In this document: piece by piece, positions 1 to 12,180 of the stretch | Numbering within the stretch: position 1 is the stretch's first letter | Layout: each line of letters opens with the position of its first letter | Source of the DNA: Stomorhina lunata | Lineage: Eukaryota > Arthropoda > Insecta > Diptera > Rhiniidae | Length of the DNA: 64,000 bases | NCBI GenBank assembly: GCA_933228675.1 | Contig: OW121743.1 | Location: 114,501,781 to 114,565,780, forward strand | Reading direction: 5' to 3' | Made by a program: the position numbers and the translations under genes | Notes under the pieces: model-generated | The model's database searches: none | The model's input: the letters and a program-made list of their open reading frames with translations, nothing else | What the model was told of the DNA's origin: nothing

Positions 1-236
1 ACGTGTACGTTTGTACATTAAAACGTTCTGAGTACATACATACAGCTTGACAACGGCATTGGTTTTGCCAAATCTCGAAATATTAAATGCAACCTTTGTA
101 TAAACCAATAAGTTTTTAATAAGTTTCTAACCTCATTATCTATTGGGCTAATTACTGTCGTTGTGGAATGTTTTTATGTTTTATTTAAATGTTGTTGCAT
201 TCTTTTTTAAAGATCCTCTTTATTTTTCTTAAATAG

Positions 237-404
237 GGCTATTATTGTTTGCAACCACCACCTCAGTTGCCACCTCAACAGCAAGTAACACCTCAACTTA
301 TGGCGCCCCAACCATCACCAATCTCTGCTAACAGAACTCCAGTTTCTCACGATATAAATAATGGCTCTCGTAACGATATGGCTCCTCCACAAAATAACGA
401 TTGA
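237..404 (+). CDS. Last exon of an unidentified plus-strand gene (Pro/Gln-rich C-terminus)
   Basis: A pyrimidine-rich tract ending in AAATAG at 231-236 is followed by 56 open codons that end at TGA 402-404. The translation begins GYYCLQPPPQLPPQQQ and ends PPQNND. Codon use and base composition (CCA, CAA, CCT repeats, much richer in C) stand out sharply from the A/T-rich DNA on both sides. The rest of the gene lies off the left edge, so bases 1-236 would be intron. I do not recognise the protein; a low-complexity Pro/Gln tail is not diagnostic. It is convergent with Cp38. Confidence 0.6.
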   Translation, partial: GYYCLQPPPQLPPQQQVTPQLMAPQPSPISANRTPVSHDINNGSRNDMAPPQNND

Positions 405-2439
405 AAAAACTGTTTTAATTGCTTTACGATTTAATTAACATTTTCATTGCTGTTGATTGATATGATGTTATTCATTATTTAAAATATTCGATTCTATCTA
501 TAATGTATTTTTATACATTTCATCCTTCTTAACATACATTTTAACACTTTTTCTTGTTTAACGCCACTATACAATTTTTTATATTTATATTAATATAAAC
601 TTAAAAGTTTTCTCTTAACTTAAGATTCACATCATTTAAACTTTACTCATTACTAAACTCTAGTAGATTTTAAATTATTACGTTTGTCGCAAAAAATATT
701 TTAAAAAATTTTCACACAATCTTTAAAAGTTTTTAGTATAAAAGTTTGATATTTAATATTTAACTATTAACTACCTGCTGCTAATTTATTGATAGCATTT
801 ATCAAATTTTAGTAAAGTTGTATAAAACAAATTTCCATACGAAATCAGTTTATAATACGTTTCTATAAAAATTTGTTTAATGTTATTTATTAGTTTGGCA
901 TTACAGATTTACTTTAAGAGATTTCTTTGTTGACAAAGAAACTTATATTTACTTAATTAGTGCCTTCTTGATAGCAAATTGAAAATAAATGTTTTCAAGA
1001 TCTTGTTATTTTTAATATAACAACATTTTAAATGTTGTTAAATAGTATATTTTTTAAAACTAGTTTTTCTTTCCTTTCTTAAACTTTCGAAACCTCAACT
1101 CCTTTAAAATTTTTTGTTATTTGCCATAGTTATATTTATTTGAACATTACAAAATTTTAGCTAATAAAAATTTTAAAATTTTACGCAAGCAAATAGTGTT
1201 AACATTTTAACGTTCTTGGTTAAAGTACCAAAATTATAATTTCAAAACATGTAGTATTGTAAAATTGTCAAACATTTGCAAATCGTTTAAATATTTCTTA
1301 ATTATATTCATCAAAAATATTTATCAAAATATCGTTTACCATAATCATATCATGCATCTTTTTTATTTTAGATTTGAGTGAACAATCATTTCAAATCTTC
1401 TCGTATTGTTTATAGAAATGAAACAAAAGAAAATCACGTTTTAACTAATATTTTTTATTAAAACAATTTAATTTCTTGAAACATTTTTAAAAAATATTTA
1501 AGAGGATTCTTTGTAAATTTTAAACTATTTTAATCTTAAAACCTATTTATTATTTCTTATGCAAAATTCTTATTTTCGTTATTTGTTTTAAAAAAATATC
1601 TCTCGTCTTAAATATTTGTAACTATGGCCATATTTATTTTAACTCAAATTCTTCTCTTTCCCTTTACTAATCTTTAAATTTTATTCCTTTAATTTATATT
1701 CATTTAAAAACAAGAAACAAACAACCTATTATATCAACCTAAAAAAACTTTTCATTTTTTAGATTCTAAGCCTTAATTACTTCAAGTAAAAACTTTTCTC
1801 AACAACAATTCTTAACATTATTTTAAATACAATTTAAAAAAAATATTTACGATCCAATAATTACACTTAAACCATTTAAAATTTTAATATTATCCGCAAA
1901 ATCTTTGTACAAAATAAATAAAATTATTTAAGATATTGTTAAGTAAGATATACCTTTTTATTAACTATCACTAAAAAAAATTAAAAAATCAAAAAAAAAA
2001 ATTGTAAAATTAAAAAACGTTACAAAAAAAAAAAATAAATTTTAGCAAGTAAGCTTAAAACTAAAACAAGTGTAAAGTTTTTATTATTGCGACAAAAACG
2101 TTTCATACACGAGGGTTGCTAACAAATATTTGTCATCGAAAATGGGTTTTCAAAATATTCTCCATTATGATCTTATATTTTACTATAAAAAATCGTAACG
2201 CCACACAATGCGCCTAAATGAATATTAAACAGGAATAAATTCATAACTTTTTCCTTAAAGTTTATCAATTTTACGAACTTTAAGAAGTTGTGGGTGGAAT
2301 TATCATTTAGGGCTTGTTTCGTTCGGGACTTCGTTTCCTATGAGCGTATAAAAATAATAACTGGATTATGGAATTTTAAATGAATTTTTGAAAATGGAAA
2401 TTTTTAATAATTTTCTTGCCGTATTTCCTACGAAAAGTA
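405..2439. other. AT-rich spacer / probable 3' UTR
   Basis: No gene seen. The first part is presumably the 3' UTR of the gene ending at 404; AATAAA-type motifs occur (for example GAAAATAAATG near 980). The rest is A/T homopolymer-rich DNA without a recognisable element. Confidence 0.5.
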
Positions 2440-3125
2440 ATTTTTTGAAAAATTCCCCACAAAAAGTAAATTTTTGAAAAATTTTCTATAAAAAGTAAAT
2501 TTTTGAAAAATTTCCTATAAAAAGTAAATTTTTGAAAAATTTCCTATAAAAAGTAAATTTTTGAAAAATTTCCTATAAAAAGTAAATTTTTGAAAAATTT
2601 CCTATAAAAAGTAAATTTTTGAAAAATTTCCTATAAAAAGTAAATTTTTGAAAAATTTCCTATAAAAAGTAAATTTTTGAAAAATTTCCTATAAAAAGTA
2701 AATTTTTGAAAAATTTCCTATTAAACGCAAATTTTCAAAAATTTGCGTTCCTATTCCTATTAACGCAAATTTTTGAAAAATTTCCTATAAAAAGTTAATT
2801 TTTGAAAAATTTAACATAAAAAGTAAATTTTTGAAAAATTTCCTATAAAAAGTAAATTTTTGAAAAATTACCCACAAAAAGTAAATTTTTGAAAAATTCC
2901 CCACAAAAAGTAAATTTTTGAAAAATTTCCTATAAAAAAAAAAAATTTTGGAAAATTTCGTATAAAAAGTAAATTTTTGGAAAATTTCCTATAAAAAGTA
3001 AATTTTTGGAAAATTTCCTATAAAAAGTAAATTTTTGAAAAATATCCTATAAAAAGAAATTTTTGAAAAATTTCCTATAAAAAGTAAATTTTTGAAAAAT
3101 TTCCCTTAAGAGTAAAATTTTCAAA
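2440..3125 (+). repeat. 29-bp minisatellite array A
   Basis: About 23 tandem units with a 29-bp period. The core is AAATTTTTGAAAAATTTCC joined by TATAAAAAGT. Several central units (about 2490-2710) are identical; edge units carry variants such as CCCCAC for TCCTAT. A short palindrome (AACGCAAATTTT and its complement) interrupts the array at 2724-2749. The unit is the reverse complement of the unit at 13.2-14.6 kb. Confidence 0.95.
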
Positions 3126-4397
3126 AAATTGAAAATCATTACGTCAAATTTTAAGTTTTTTTTTTCAATTGTAGGAAATTGCAAATATTGCAATAAAAAC
3201 AATAGACTCACTCGTACCACTATGAAAATAAGTTAAACTTTTACTCTGTTCGATTAAATATTTTTTTTAGAACTTAAAAATGCATTGGACTTAACAAACC
3301 CACTTTCAAAAAAAAAAATTTAATTATTATTTTGTTTGAAGAAACATTTCCTTTTAAAATTAAAAATGTATTGGACTTAATCCACAAATAAATTTTAAAT
3401 TTTTATTTTGTTTGAATAACTTTTTCTTTTAAATTGAAAAATATATGGGGCTTGAACCACCTTCAAAATAAAAATTTGTGTATTTAATTGTAAATATGTA
3501 CTTTTACTGTAAAAAATGAAAATGTATTGAGAAATAGAGATTGATATATCTCCGTTTAAAACTATTTTTTACAATTTGTGAATTTCTGTTAAAAATTACT
3601 AAGCTTTGTACACTAGGTTGTTCCAATTTTGCGTTTTCCAAATTGCAGTGTGTCTATAATGCCTAAAATTAGTTCCAGAAATGTTTGAGTCTTCACAGCA
3701 ACTTGATGACGCTCCACGTCCGGTTTGAATTGTTTTATAAAATTGTCCAGGTTGCTCTTATCTCTAGAATTATGATTTGTCTTAATAATGGCCGCATTTA
3801 AATGCAAAATCTTTAATAAACAAATTTTAAATTAATCATTATTTTTCACATAATCCTATGAGTCTTCTTTACTTTTTCGTTTAACCATATCAATATTAAA
3901 CTCCAATATAGATATTTTAAAACTGTAACTTTTTTCATAGTTTATTTTCAATTCAAACTTTTTTCTCCTCAAGTTTTTCTTTATATTTTGACCGTTTTTC
4001 GAACAGATAAATTTTATTTCTGTTGCACTGACTTCAATTAATAATGTTAAACTGTTTTATTTTTCTAAAAATCATAGAAATTTATTGTTTATTTAATATG
4101 TTCGTTTCAATTTTAAGGTTGCATAGAAAACATTTCAATATTTAACGGAAACTGCAACACGTTAACATATTATTTGACATTAACCTTTACGTTTGAAAGA
4201 GCAATATTGGGCACTGGATGCATGTGAATTAAGACTTAAATATGATGAATAGCTGAGACTTTATAAGTTTTTTTTATACAAAAAAATATAAATCTATTCA
4301 TAAAAGAAAAATAAAGTTATGACAAACTTATAAGTTTCCATACAAATATAATTTTCCATACAAAATTCCTTTAAAAAGCTTTTGACCCTATTTCCAT
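3126..4397. other. AT-rich spacer, no gene seen
   Basis: Contains three loose copies of a phrase like AATGTATTGGACTTAA (3280-3460) that reappears beside array B at 14640-14880, so the flanks of arrays A and B are related. A 64-codon open frame at 3613-3807 on the minus strand has no recognisable motif and is treated as chance. Confidence 0.5.
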
Positions 4398-5245
4398 TAT
4401 TGGTGAAAAGCGTATTATAGGTTTGTGCTGATGTATGTAACCTTTGAAATATTAGTCTGTGTGACCCACATTTAGTTATACCGATAGACTCAGGATTTCT
4501 CCCTGAGCCGATTTAATAATGTCCGCTCGTCTAGACGTCCACTAGTGATTTTGATAACATTTGGTGGGACTTTTGGAAATTTTGCCTCAAGGGAAATCGA
4601 AAACGTTGTATCTCCTAAAGTAATATATATAGAGACAAAATTCAAATTACGTTTTGAACAACTATGAAAATAAGCGTACAGGTGCTTGGTACTTTTTTGA
4701 AGCTATTCCCGATAGGGGGTGAAAATAGTTTTCATACCCTTCACAACCATAGGTGGAAAGGGTCAGTCAGTCATGTCAGTCTGTCCGTCTGGCTGGCTGG
4801 CTGGACCCCCATGTAATTAAAGTACAGGTAGCAATTCTAAAGATAATTTGCTGAAATTTGGCACAGATTATTTTATTGATAGTAGGACCATGGCTATTGA
4901 AATTCGTCAAAATCGGTCCATTATTTATGGTACCTCCCATAGGTCCCATTTCCCGGAATTGATATTTTGCCCTCTTATATAAATATTTTTTCAAGAAATT
5001 TAAAACGAATACTGCTTATGTAATCCCAAATCACTGTACCAAATTTCGTTGAAATTGGTCCACATTTGACCATAGCTCCCATACAAACTCTTCTGTCAAA
5101 ACGCACCAATTTTGCTATCATACAAACATTTTCTCACAACTTATATATTTAAGTTGTTTCCGTCATTTGGACTTATATGAGAGCTAGGGTCAAATGTGGA
5201 CCGATAACCCGTATCGCCTCGGAAGTAAATTTTCTGGGACGATAC
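4398..5245 (+). repeat. Interspersed repeat family R1, copy 1 (interrupted)
   Basis: Carries the family hallmarks: TTTGTGCTGATGTATGTAAC, ACCATAGGTGGAAAGGGT, the block around GGACCATGGCTATTGAAATT, GGTACCTCCCATAGGTCCCA, and ACCATAGCTCCCATACAAAC. Unrelated sequence at about 4540-4730 interrupts it. The same blocks recur in this window at 7.7, 12.7, 16.9, 28.1, 31.1, 49.2 and 57.6 kb. The class is not identified with confidence. Confidence 0.85.
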
Positions 5246-5344
5246 GGGTTAAACTATGAGGCTCTTGTATTTCATATCAAAAATCAATTTCTTATCTAAA
5301 TGAGACAGAGTTAAATAGACAATTATTTGGTATTTGATATTAAA

Positions 5345-5673
5345 CAGCGATGTCACAGAACTCAATTCCGTTCGGAAGTGGAATGAAAAAGTAAAACGAA
5401 AAAATTTTTCGGAATGAAACCACTTTCTATTTTCAAATTGGAATTGAATTCATATGTTTTTAGTTGTTTATTCAATATTTGAACAATTTCCTCAATTAAT
5501 CAGTGTTTTTTGTTAAAACAAAGATAGAGTTGAAAATTTCAATTAAAAAAATCTTATTTTGTACTGATTTTGGACATTTAAAATTTTTCGGAATCTATAG
5601 AACCTAAAACCATTTCGATCGGAATTCAACTACGGAATGGTTTCAATTCCGAACGGAATTCGTGACATGCCTG
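5345..5673 (+). mobile_element. MITE family M1, copy 1
   Basis: About 329 bp with imperfect terminal inverted repeats: starts CAGCGATGTCACAG and ends CGTGACATGCCTG. The interior holds repeated GGAATTGAATTC-like and TTCCGTTCGGAA-like motifs. A second copy lies in the opposite orientation at 34380-34730 inside an intron of an eggshell gene. The CAG...CTG ends recall hAT elements, but I could not find a convincing 8-bp target duplication. Confidence 0.8.
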
Positions 5674-6072
5674 AAAATTCGATTTTAGAACTTTCATATA
5701 AAAATCTAAAAAAATATTTCTCTCGTAAACCAAAAGATAAAAAATAAAACAGTTTGTAATAATTTTTGTGAGATTTTTAAACGAAAATATAAAATAAATT
5801 TGTGTGAAAGCGAAAAAGAGGTAAATTATTACTTAATTTTTTTTTGACATTTTGTGAATAAAATTTAAAAATTTCATAATTCTTTAAATTTAAAAGAAAA
5901 AGCTTCAAAATAGCTTTTGGACGCAGCTTTTCTAAAACATATTATTTTAAAAATTGTATAAAAACGTTTTATTTAAAACTACAACATACATGGTACAAAC
6001 ATATAAAAATATTTTCTAATGAGATGTACTTGTTTTATGAAACTACTTCTTAGAATATTCATTTTTGAATAC

Positions 6073-7105
6073 TTAGTATGGAGCAGCGTTGTAGGATGGG
6101 GATCCTGCAGAGTGAGCGTAGTGACCGGAACCACCAGAAAGATTTGCTAAAGCAGCTAAACCTTGATTGTTTTGCAACAATTGGTAACCAGCATTGGCAG
6201 CAGCACTTTCAACGCCAGCACCAGCTAAGGCAGCCGGATTGAAGCCCGCAAAACCAGCTGAGCCATCTCCAGCATGTGCTGAAGCTGCGGCATCAGCAGC
6301 ACTAGAGCCGCTACCACCAAGGGCTCCAATAGGGGCAAAGCCAGCATTTACATTGACGGGAGCGAAGCCGGCTTGTGGGGCAAAGGCAGCTTGTTGTTTT
6401 TCATTGACAAAGTATTTCTCTGCTGGAGGCTTAACAACATTAACATAAACAGGCTCAACCTTAACGGGACGTGGATGATGTTTAACAAAGACCTTGCGTA
6501 CAACGACTGCTGGAGGCTTGTGCAAAACAACTGGGGCAGGTTTTACGACTAGTGGGGGATGATTGACTACAACTTTGGTGGGTGGGCGTTTAACAATGAT
6601 GGCGGCAGGACGATGGATGAGAATTTCACCTTTATTGTTGGGATAAGTGATAGAGGATGAGACACTGTTGCCTCTTATATTGCCTGGTTGATAGGGAATA
6701 TTTTGGCCACTTGCAGGTCCTGCACTGGCGAAACCAGCAGCACTTTCAACGCCATTTGATGAAGCTGAACTTGAAGAACTAGCACCATCACCAGCACCAC
6801 CTCCCAAACTGCCTCCCAAACTACCACCCAAACTACCACCCAAGCTGCCTCCCAAACCGCCATGAAAACCTTGACCACCATGTCCATGTCCAGCTCCTTG
6901 TAATTGGTATTCAGCTGCTCCAGCATCAGCACCTACTGATTGTTGATAAGCACCACCCGCTGAATAACCATTAACTTGAGCAGATGCCTAAATATAATTA
7001 AAAAAAATAATATCACAATAGTTAATAAACCGGAAGTTATTTAAAGTTTTTAAATTAAATACATACAATTACTGCAACGCTAATTGCTATGAAGAAGTGA
7101 TTCAT
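6073..7105 (-). CDS. Cp38: Chorion protein S38 (eggshell structural protein)
   Basis: Two exons: 7105-7067 (13 codons, [13 protein letters not shown]) and 6987-6073; GTATGT donor, TTTAG acceptor, phase 0, giving 317 aa. Exon 1 plus the first residues of exon 2 (ASAQ) form a signal peptide, the usual layout for fly chorion genes. Gly-Gly-Ser-Leu repeats lie at about residues 58-77, then a Ser/Ala-rich stretch. The core at about 134-209 holds RPP/KPP-Val repeats ([32 protein letters not shown]) typical of the S36/S38 chorion family. The tail is Gly/Ala/Tyr-rich. The product would be secreted by follicle cells and cross-linked into the chorion. Assignment to S38 rather than S36 rests on remembered family differences, on length and on position downstream of the S36-like gene; a swap is the main alternative. 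A poly(A) signal complement (TTTATT) lies near 5968. Confidence 0.85.
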
Positions 7106-7199
7106 TGTATTTTTATTTAATTCCTAAATCACAAATTCTATGTGGAAACGCTCGCTCTTCTTGTGTTGTACTTGAGTCTCAAGGCAATAACTATTCTAG

Positions 7200-7316
7200 A
7201 CTGATACTTCTGTTAACCAGCATCATGTATTTAAATATTATTTCATAAACATTTCAATTTAAAATTTCTTATGCATTATTTGTCTACCATCATTTCCAGC
7301 ACTTCCAAATACGTGA
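7200..7316 (-). promoter_or_regulatory. Cp38 promoter: TCACGT, TATA, initiator
   Basis: On the minus strand: TCACGT at 7316-7311, TATTTAAATA at 7238-7229, and an initiator-like TATCAGTC around 7206-7199, about 30 bp below the TATA box. TCACGT is the conserved hexamer of fly chorion promoters. The spacing hexamer-TATA (about 75 bp) resembles that of Cp36 in this window. Confidence 0.75.
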
Positions 7317-7739
7317 CATTTAGGCCGGTACTAATCGTGAAATTCTCTACAATCATTTAATGGTTTTAGTTTTTCTTTGATTATAAACAAGATTTCAATT
7401 CAATGAAATTTAATATTGCTCTAGTTTTATTATGAATATATTGAAAAATACCCCCTAATTTTAAAAGTGGTAGCACGTTACAGGATTTTTGGACCCGGAG
7501 TTATCTCAAGTTTTTTCTTCCTACTTTGACCCTGCTGATAAAAGAAATGAATGTTTAATACTCCATCGTTAATTTTTTTAACCAAACTCTATTAGCGTGA
7601 TAAAATATCGGTTGTACGAAGACTATATTGTAGCGCATCTTCTTCTGAATATACTTTATTATTTTCATTGCGTTTCTAACCGGCCTATTTAGTAGTTCTG
7701 AGTGGGTCAAAGAAAATTTTTCTAATTCATTTTAAAAAT
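7317..7739. other. Upstream region of Cp38
   Basis: No gene seen. In Drosophila the region upstream of s38 holds the X-linked amplification control element, so 7.3-11.1 kb is the place to look for an equivalent. I cannot recognise one by eye. Confidence 0.4.
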
Positions 7740-8045
7740 GTTAAGCTTGCGATCAAAGTACTTTTCGCAATTTTAAAGATAATTTAATAAAACTTGGCAC
7801 AGACATTTTTCTTTTTACTTTCTGGATCAAATCTGACCATTATTTCAGGTATTTCTTGTAGGATTGCCTTCGCGGAATATAGAATTTAGCTCTTTACAGC
7901 CACAAATTTAATTGTATCCAAATGAAGTTCAGCATAAATATTTCTTATAGTAGCCGAAATTAGTCTACTAATTTTAAGAATGGGCCCATATTTGACCATA
8001 CCTCCTATACAAAAGCAACTCTGAAATGATCCTGTCGGATCCGCT
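7740..8045 (+). repeat. Interspersed repeat family R1, old diverged copy
   Basis: Weak but ordered matches to R1: GATCAAAGTAC, TTTAAAGATAATTTAATAAA, CTTGGCACAGA, CCATTATTT, and CATATTTGACCATACCTCC. It is much more diverged than the other copies. Confidence 0.6.
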
Positions 8046-8159
8046 GTCAGGAATTACAAAAGTAAAGTTAAATCTCGAGAAATTGTAGCTGTGATGAGAA
8101 AATTATTCTCAGATATGTATGTCTGTAAGAATTTCGAAAAACTTATAGATTTAATAAGT

Positions 8160-8733
8160 GATTTACACAGGGACCGAGAATAATTATTGTTATTTTTGAA
8201 TTTTTGACTAAAAAAAGGAACCTCAAGGAAATGTCCGGGAAAAAAACCAAGTATACCATTTTGGACCAAATTTTTATAAAATGCGATGCTTTTTAAAATT
8301 CAGATTTTTATTTTTAGAAAAAAGTAACAGTTATTTTTTATTTTTAGTTTTTTGAGCAATAATAACAGTTATTTTTAACTTATATTTTTTCGAGCAAAAA
8401 TAAAATTATTTTTAAACTTTTATTTTTTCGAGCACAAGTAACAGTTATTTTTGACCTTTATTATTTCGAGCATGAATATTTTTTCAAGCACAACACAAAA
8501 ATTACTTTTATTTCTGCTCGAAAAAATAAAAGTAAAAATAACTTTTATTCATGCTCGAAACAATAAAAGTCAAAAATAACTGTTACTTATGCTCGAAAAA
8601 ATAAAAGTTATCGAAGAAGTAAAAGTCAAAAAATAACTTTTATTTCTGCTCGAAAAAATAAAAGTCAAAGAAAAACTTTTATTTTCTGACTTTTGCGATA
8701 AAAGTAATAACAGTTACGGTCCCTGGATTTAAA
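8160..8733 (+). mobile_element. hAT-type foldback element with 8-bp target duplication
   Basis: Element 8168-8725 begins CAGGGACCG and ends CGGTCCCTG. It is flanked by GATTTACA (8160-8167) and GATTTAAA (8726-8733), a 7/8 match in the 8-bp size expected of hAT insertions. The interior is a long imperfect palindrome of subrepeats containing AAAATAACTGTTACTT and GCTCGAAAAAATAAAAGT; for example 8416-8480 is nearly the reverse complement of 8547-8610. No transposase is present, so it is non-autonomous. Confidence 0.85.
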
Positions 8734-8999
8734 TTTAACTAGGCGCTGAATTTGTATTAAGCTTTATTTTTCGCGGAAAAAGTAGCCGTACAAGCACGGA
8801 AGTTGTCGAACATTCTAACGCTCAGTTGAGGACTCTTTATCCGAAACATTTAAACAAATTTACTATAGCTTAAGATTTTGGAAACCTTAGACATTCTACA
8901 TCGCTCAGTAGTTTTAATTTGAATGATTTCAATAGCAATATGGACTATTTCGTAACCATGGACGAAATGTTGATGGTTTCTCTAGCATAAGTGGATTTG

Positions 9000-10520
9000 T
9001 CAGCCAAAAAAAAAAGGAAAACAAAATTGTATCGAAAAATGTTTCTATGTAAAACTTTTACATAAAGAAACTTTTTCATAGAAAAAAATTTTCATAAAAA
9101 ATTTTCCGATAAAAATTTCTTTAAGGAAAATTTTTCGATAAAAAATTTCTCTATAGAAATTTTTCTATAAAAGTATGAAAATTTTATGATAAACAATTTT
9201 TCTATAAAAAAATGTTAATTTTTTTTTAAATTTTGTAGAGAAAATTTTTCGATAAAAAATTAGAAGCAAATGTGGATTTGTCAGTTAATAAAAAAAAAAG
9301 GAAAAAAATTGTATCGAAAAATTTTTCTATGTAAAACTTTTACATGAAGAAACTTTTCCATAGATAATTTATCAATAACACAATTTCTTTATAGAAACTT
9401 TTTTTTATAAAAATATAAATTCTTCGATTAACGATTTTTTCAAAAAAATTTCTCTATTGAAAATTTTCCGATAAAAAATTTCTCTTTAGAAAATTTTCCG
9501 ATAAAAATTTCTCTATAGAAAATTTTTCGATAAAAAATGTCTATACAAAATATTGAAAATGAAAAAAATTTATGATAAAAAATTTTTCTATAAATCAAAT
9601 TGTTAATTTTTTTTTTGAAAATTTTGTAGAGAAAATTTTTCGATAAAAAATTGTTTCTATAGAAAATTCTTCTACAAAAAATGTTTCTATAGAAGTTTTT
9701 TGATAAAAATTTTGTATACAAAAATTATTTCTATAGAAACTTATATTTTTATCAAAAAATGTTTGTAGAAAATAATTTTTATCGAATAGGAACTTATAGA
9801 AAAAATTGTTAATCGAAACATTTTTATAGAAAAATATCTTAATAATATTTTTTATCAAAAAGTTTTTTTTATAATTTTTTTTTTATTGACAAATTTTTTA
9901 TAAACCTTTAATCAAAAATTTTTCTTTAGAATTTTTTTATCGATATTTTTTTATGGAATAGTTTTAAGTATTTAAAATTTTTTTTACATTTTGCGATTTA
10001 ATTTTGTTTTTAATTTTTGATAGAAATTTTTTTTTAATTTTTGATAGAAAAATTTTCTTTTTTTTTTTATTGAATAATATTGTTATAGAGAAATCTTTTT
10101 ATCTATAGAGACATTTTTTATGGAATTGTTTTTTTTTTTTAAATTTTTAATCGAAAAATTTTCTTTAGATATTTTTTATCGAAAAAATTTCTATAGAGAA
10201 ATTTTTTATCGATTTATTTATTTTTTTTTTTTAATTTTCTATAGATTTTTTTTATCGAAAAATTTTCTATTTTTTTATTGAAAAAAATTGTTATAAAGAA
10301 ATCTTTTTTCAATAAATTTGCTATTGAGACATTTTTTAGGGAATTGTTTTTTTTATAAAAAATTTTGTAAAGAAAATCTTTTTTATCGAAACCGTTTAGC
10401 GATGGAAAAATGTTTCTGTTTAAAATTTATCGACAAAAATTAAAAAAAAAAATTTGTACAAAATTTTACTATAAAAAATGTCTTTTTTTACAAAAGTTGT
10501 GATATAAAAATTTGTCTATA
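9000..10520 (+). repeat. Degenerate AT minisatellite region
   Basis: Diverged tandem units built on CGAAAAATTTTTCTATAGAA-like phrases. A segment of about 270 bp containing GTGGATTTGTCAG and ATGTAAAACTTTTACAT is directly duplicated (9000 and 9270). The 87- and 93-codon open frames on the minus strand here are repeat artefacts. Confidence 0.8.
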
Positions 10521-11134
10521 AAAAATTTTTGGGTTTGTGTACGGCTCAAATACATAAGTTAAGCAAGAAAGTGTTTAACTAAAGACTAAAATATATAGAT
10601 ATAGCACTCATCACATTTTTTTCTGTGAAATGTGAAGTTAAAGTGGATAAAGAACAATAAAAAACACATAAACGCACAAACATACATTTTATGAGCACAT
10701 TTGTGTAAGCCTTAGCTTTCTCTCATTGGATATTCGACTCCATTTTCAGTTTCCAGTTGGGACTTTTCAAACGGACCATACGGCAAATCAATGAAGTGCA
10801 ACATCTTTTTATAATAGAGTCTTTGGTTTTATTCGGTCTTTCGAAGTTTTATTCCCTCAAATTCATCTCGATTCCCTAAAAGGTTCTTAGTCAATCCCGA
10901 TTTTCCGGAAAATTATAAACCTTAAAAAGAAAACAAGTATTCCACAGAACTCTTTACATTAATCAATATAAACAATTTTTGGCAAAATCTTTGGTTTATT
11001 CAAATAATAAAAAAATATTATTTAAAATTTATACAAAAAAAACACACACTTTTATTGAGTACAAAATGTTTACGTATCCTAATTAAATTAAATAAATACC
11101 AACAGGTATAATTTTAAAATCTCCTTTGAATAAA
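10521..11134. other. Spacer between Cp36 and the 9-10.5 kb repeat region
   Basis: No gene seen. The complement of a poly(A) signal (TTTATT at 11050-11055, AATAAA on the minus strand) lies about 80 bp downstream of the Cp36 stop codon. Confidence 0.45.
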
Positions 11135-12045
11135 TCAATAAGGTGATGGTTGAGCATAGGAAGGCTGAGCAATGTACTGAGGAGCACTGGCGTATTGAGC
11201 TGGACCACCGTAGGCAACTTCATTAGCAGCAGCAGAAGCACCAGCTGAACTAGCGCCATAGGAGCTGGCAGCTTGACCATAGGCTGGAGCTGGTCCATAA
11301 GCGGGAGCTTGTACTGGAGCATCAATTTGTTTGCCAGGTTTGTAGACTTTAACGTATACGGGATTGAGACTAAGGGGTGTGGGTACTTTGTTGATAACTT
11401 CCTGTTGATAGATAATGGAGGGCTTAAGTTTGTACACCACAGGAGCAGCTCTAACCACAGCTGGAGGACCACTGCTGATTTGTGCTGGAGGTGAACCGGG
11501 TTGGTTGACAATAATGGGTTGCAAGGGTTGGGTGGCAACAACTTGATGGTTGTTCAAACCGTGAGGAACCAAGAGGGAACGGAAAGCGGTTTGTCCCACA
11601 ACATTGGGAGCTACTACATTAAGGTTGCCTTGACGAATGTTGGAAGCCAAAGAGTTTTCGGCCAGAGACTCAGCAATAGCATCAGAATTCTTAAGATTTT
11701 GATAGGCGGGATTAGAATTCAAAGCCTGAAGTTGAGCATTGGCTTGGGCCAAACCAGCTTGAGCAGCGGGCGAGGCACTAACATCAGCGGTGGCTGTTAG
11801 TGAAGCGGCAGCAGCTTGTTGGTTGGCAGTGGCAGCATTAATGAGCTCCTCAACACCACCGCCAGCGGCACCTGCTCCATGATAGGCTCCATGATGATGG
11901 TGATGAGCATTACCATAGCTTCCATAGGCGGCAGCGAACTAAATAATATAAAATTATTTTTAGTATTGGAAATATAAAGTAATAACTTCAATAAACCTAC
12001 CGGTAATGCAAGGGCTACAAATGTAAAACTTAAAAGAGGATTCAT
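11135..12045 (-). CDS. Cp36: Chorion protein S36 (eggshell structural protein)
   Basis: Two exons: 12045-12001 (15 codons, [15 protein letters not shown]) and 11938-11135; donor GTAGGT, acceptor TTTAG, phase 0, giving 282 aa. A signal peptide spans the splice junction. A His/Gly/Ala-rich N-terminus ([17 protein letters not shown]) is followed by the block [20 protein letters not shown] (about residues 87-108) and by [20 protein letters not shown] ... [19 protein letters not shown] (about 173-217). I remember these as strongly conserved in S36 of Drosophila and medfly. The tail is rich in AYG/PSY, usable for tyrosine cross-linking. Same strand as Cp38 and about 4 kb upstream of it. It should be expressed in late-stage follicle cells. 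Confidence 0.88.
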
Positions 12046-12079
12046 TTTTAACTAAGACTTTGTGTCAAAGGTTTATTTA

Positions 12080-12180
12080 GCTGATGTCTTTAAAACCCAA
12101 AACTTATAACTGCTAATATCATTCGCTTTAGTTTGAGCTTTTATTTATTTAATTATTGAAAGTTAATATTTAATACGTGA
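12080..12180 (-). promoter_or_regulatory. Cp36 promoter: TCACGT, TATA, initiator
   Basis: On the minus strand: TCACGT at 12180-12175, TTATAAG at about 12110-12104, and ACATCAGC near 12086-12079 as initiator. Hexamer to TATA is about 65 bp, close to the Cp38 arrangement; the ATG lies about 35 bp below the inferred start site. Confidence 0.75.

Noticed and set aside
2440..3125. CRISPR-like array
   Set aside because: Units are contiguous without unique spacers, in a eukaryotic intergenic region; simple minisatellite.
6194..6448. 84-codon plus-strand frame opposite Cp38
   Set aside because: Shadow of the Gly/Ala-rich Cp38 coding sequence, which has exon structure and family motifs.
11135..12045. 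Calling this gene Cp38 and the 6.1-7.1 kb gene Cp36
   Set aside because: The [10 protein letters not shown] and [19 protein letters not shown] blocks and the length near 286 aa fit S36 as I remember it; the HKPPAVVV...KPPAEKYF core and greater length fit S38. A direct database alignment would settle it.
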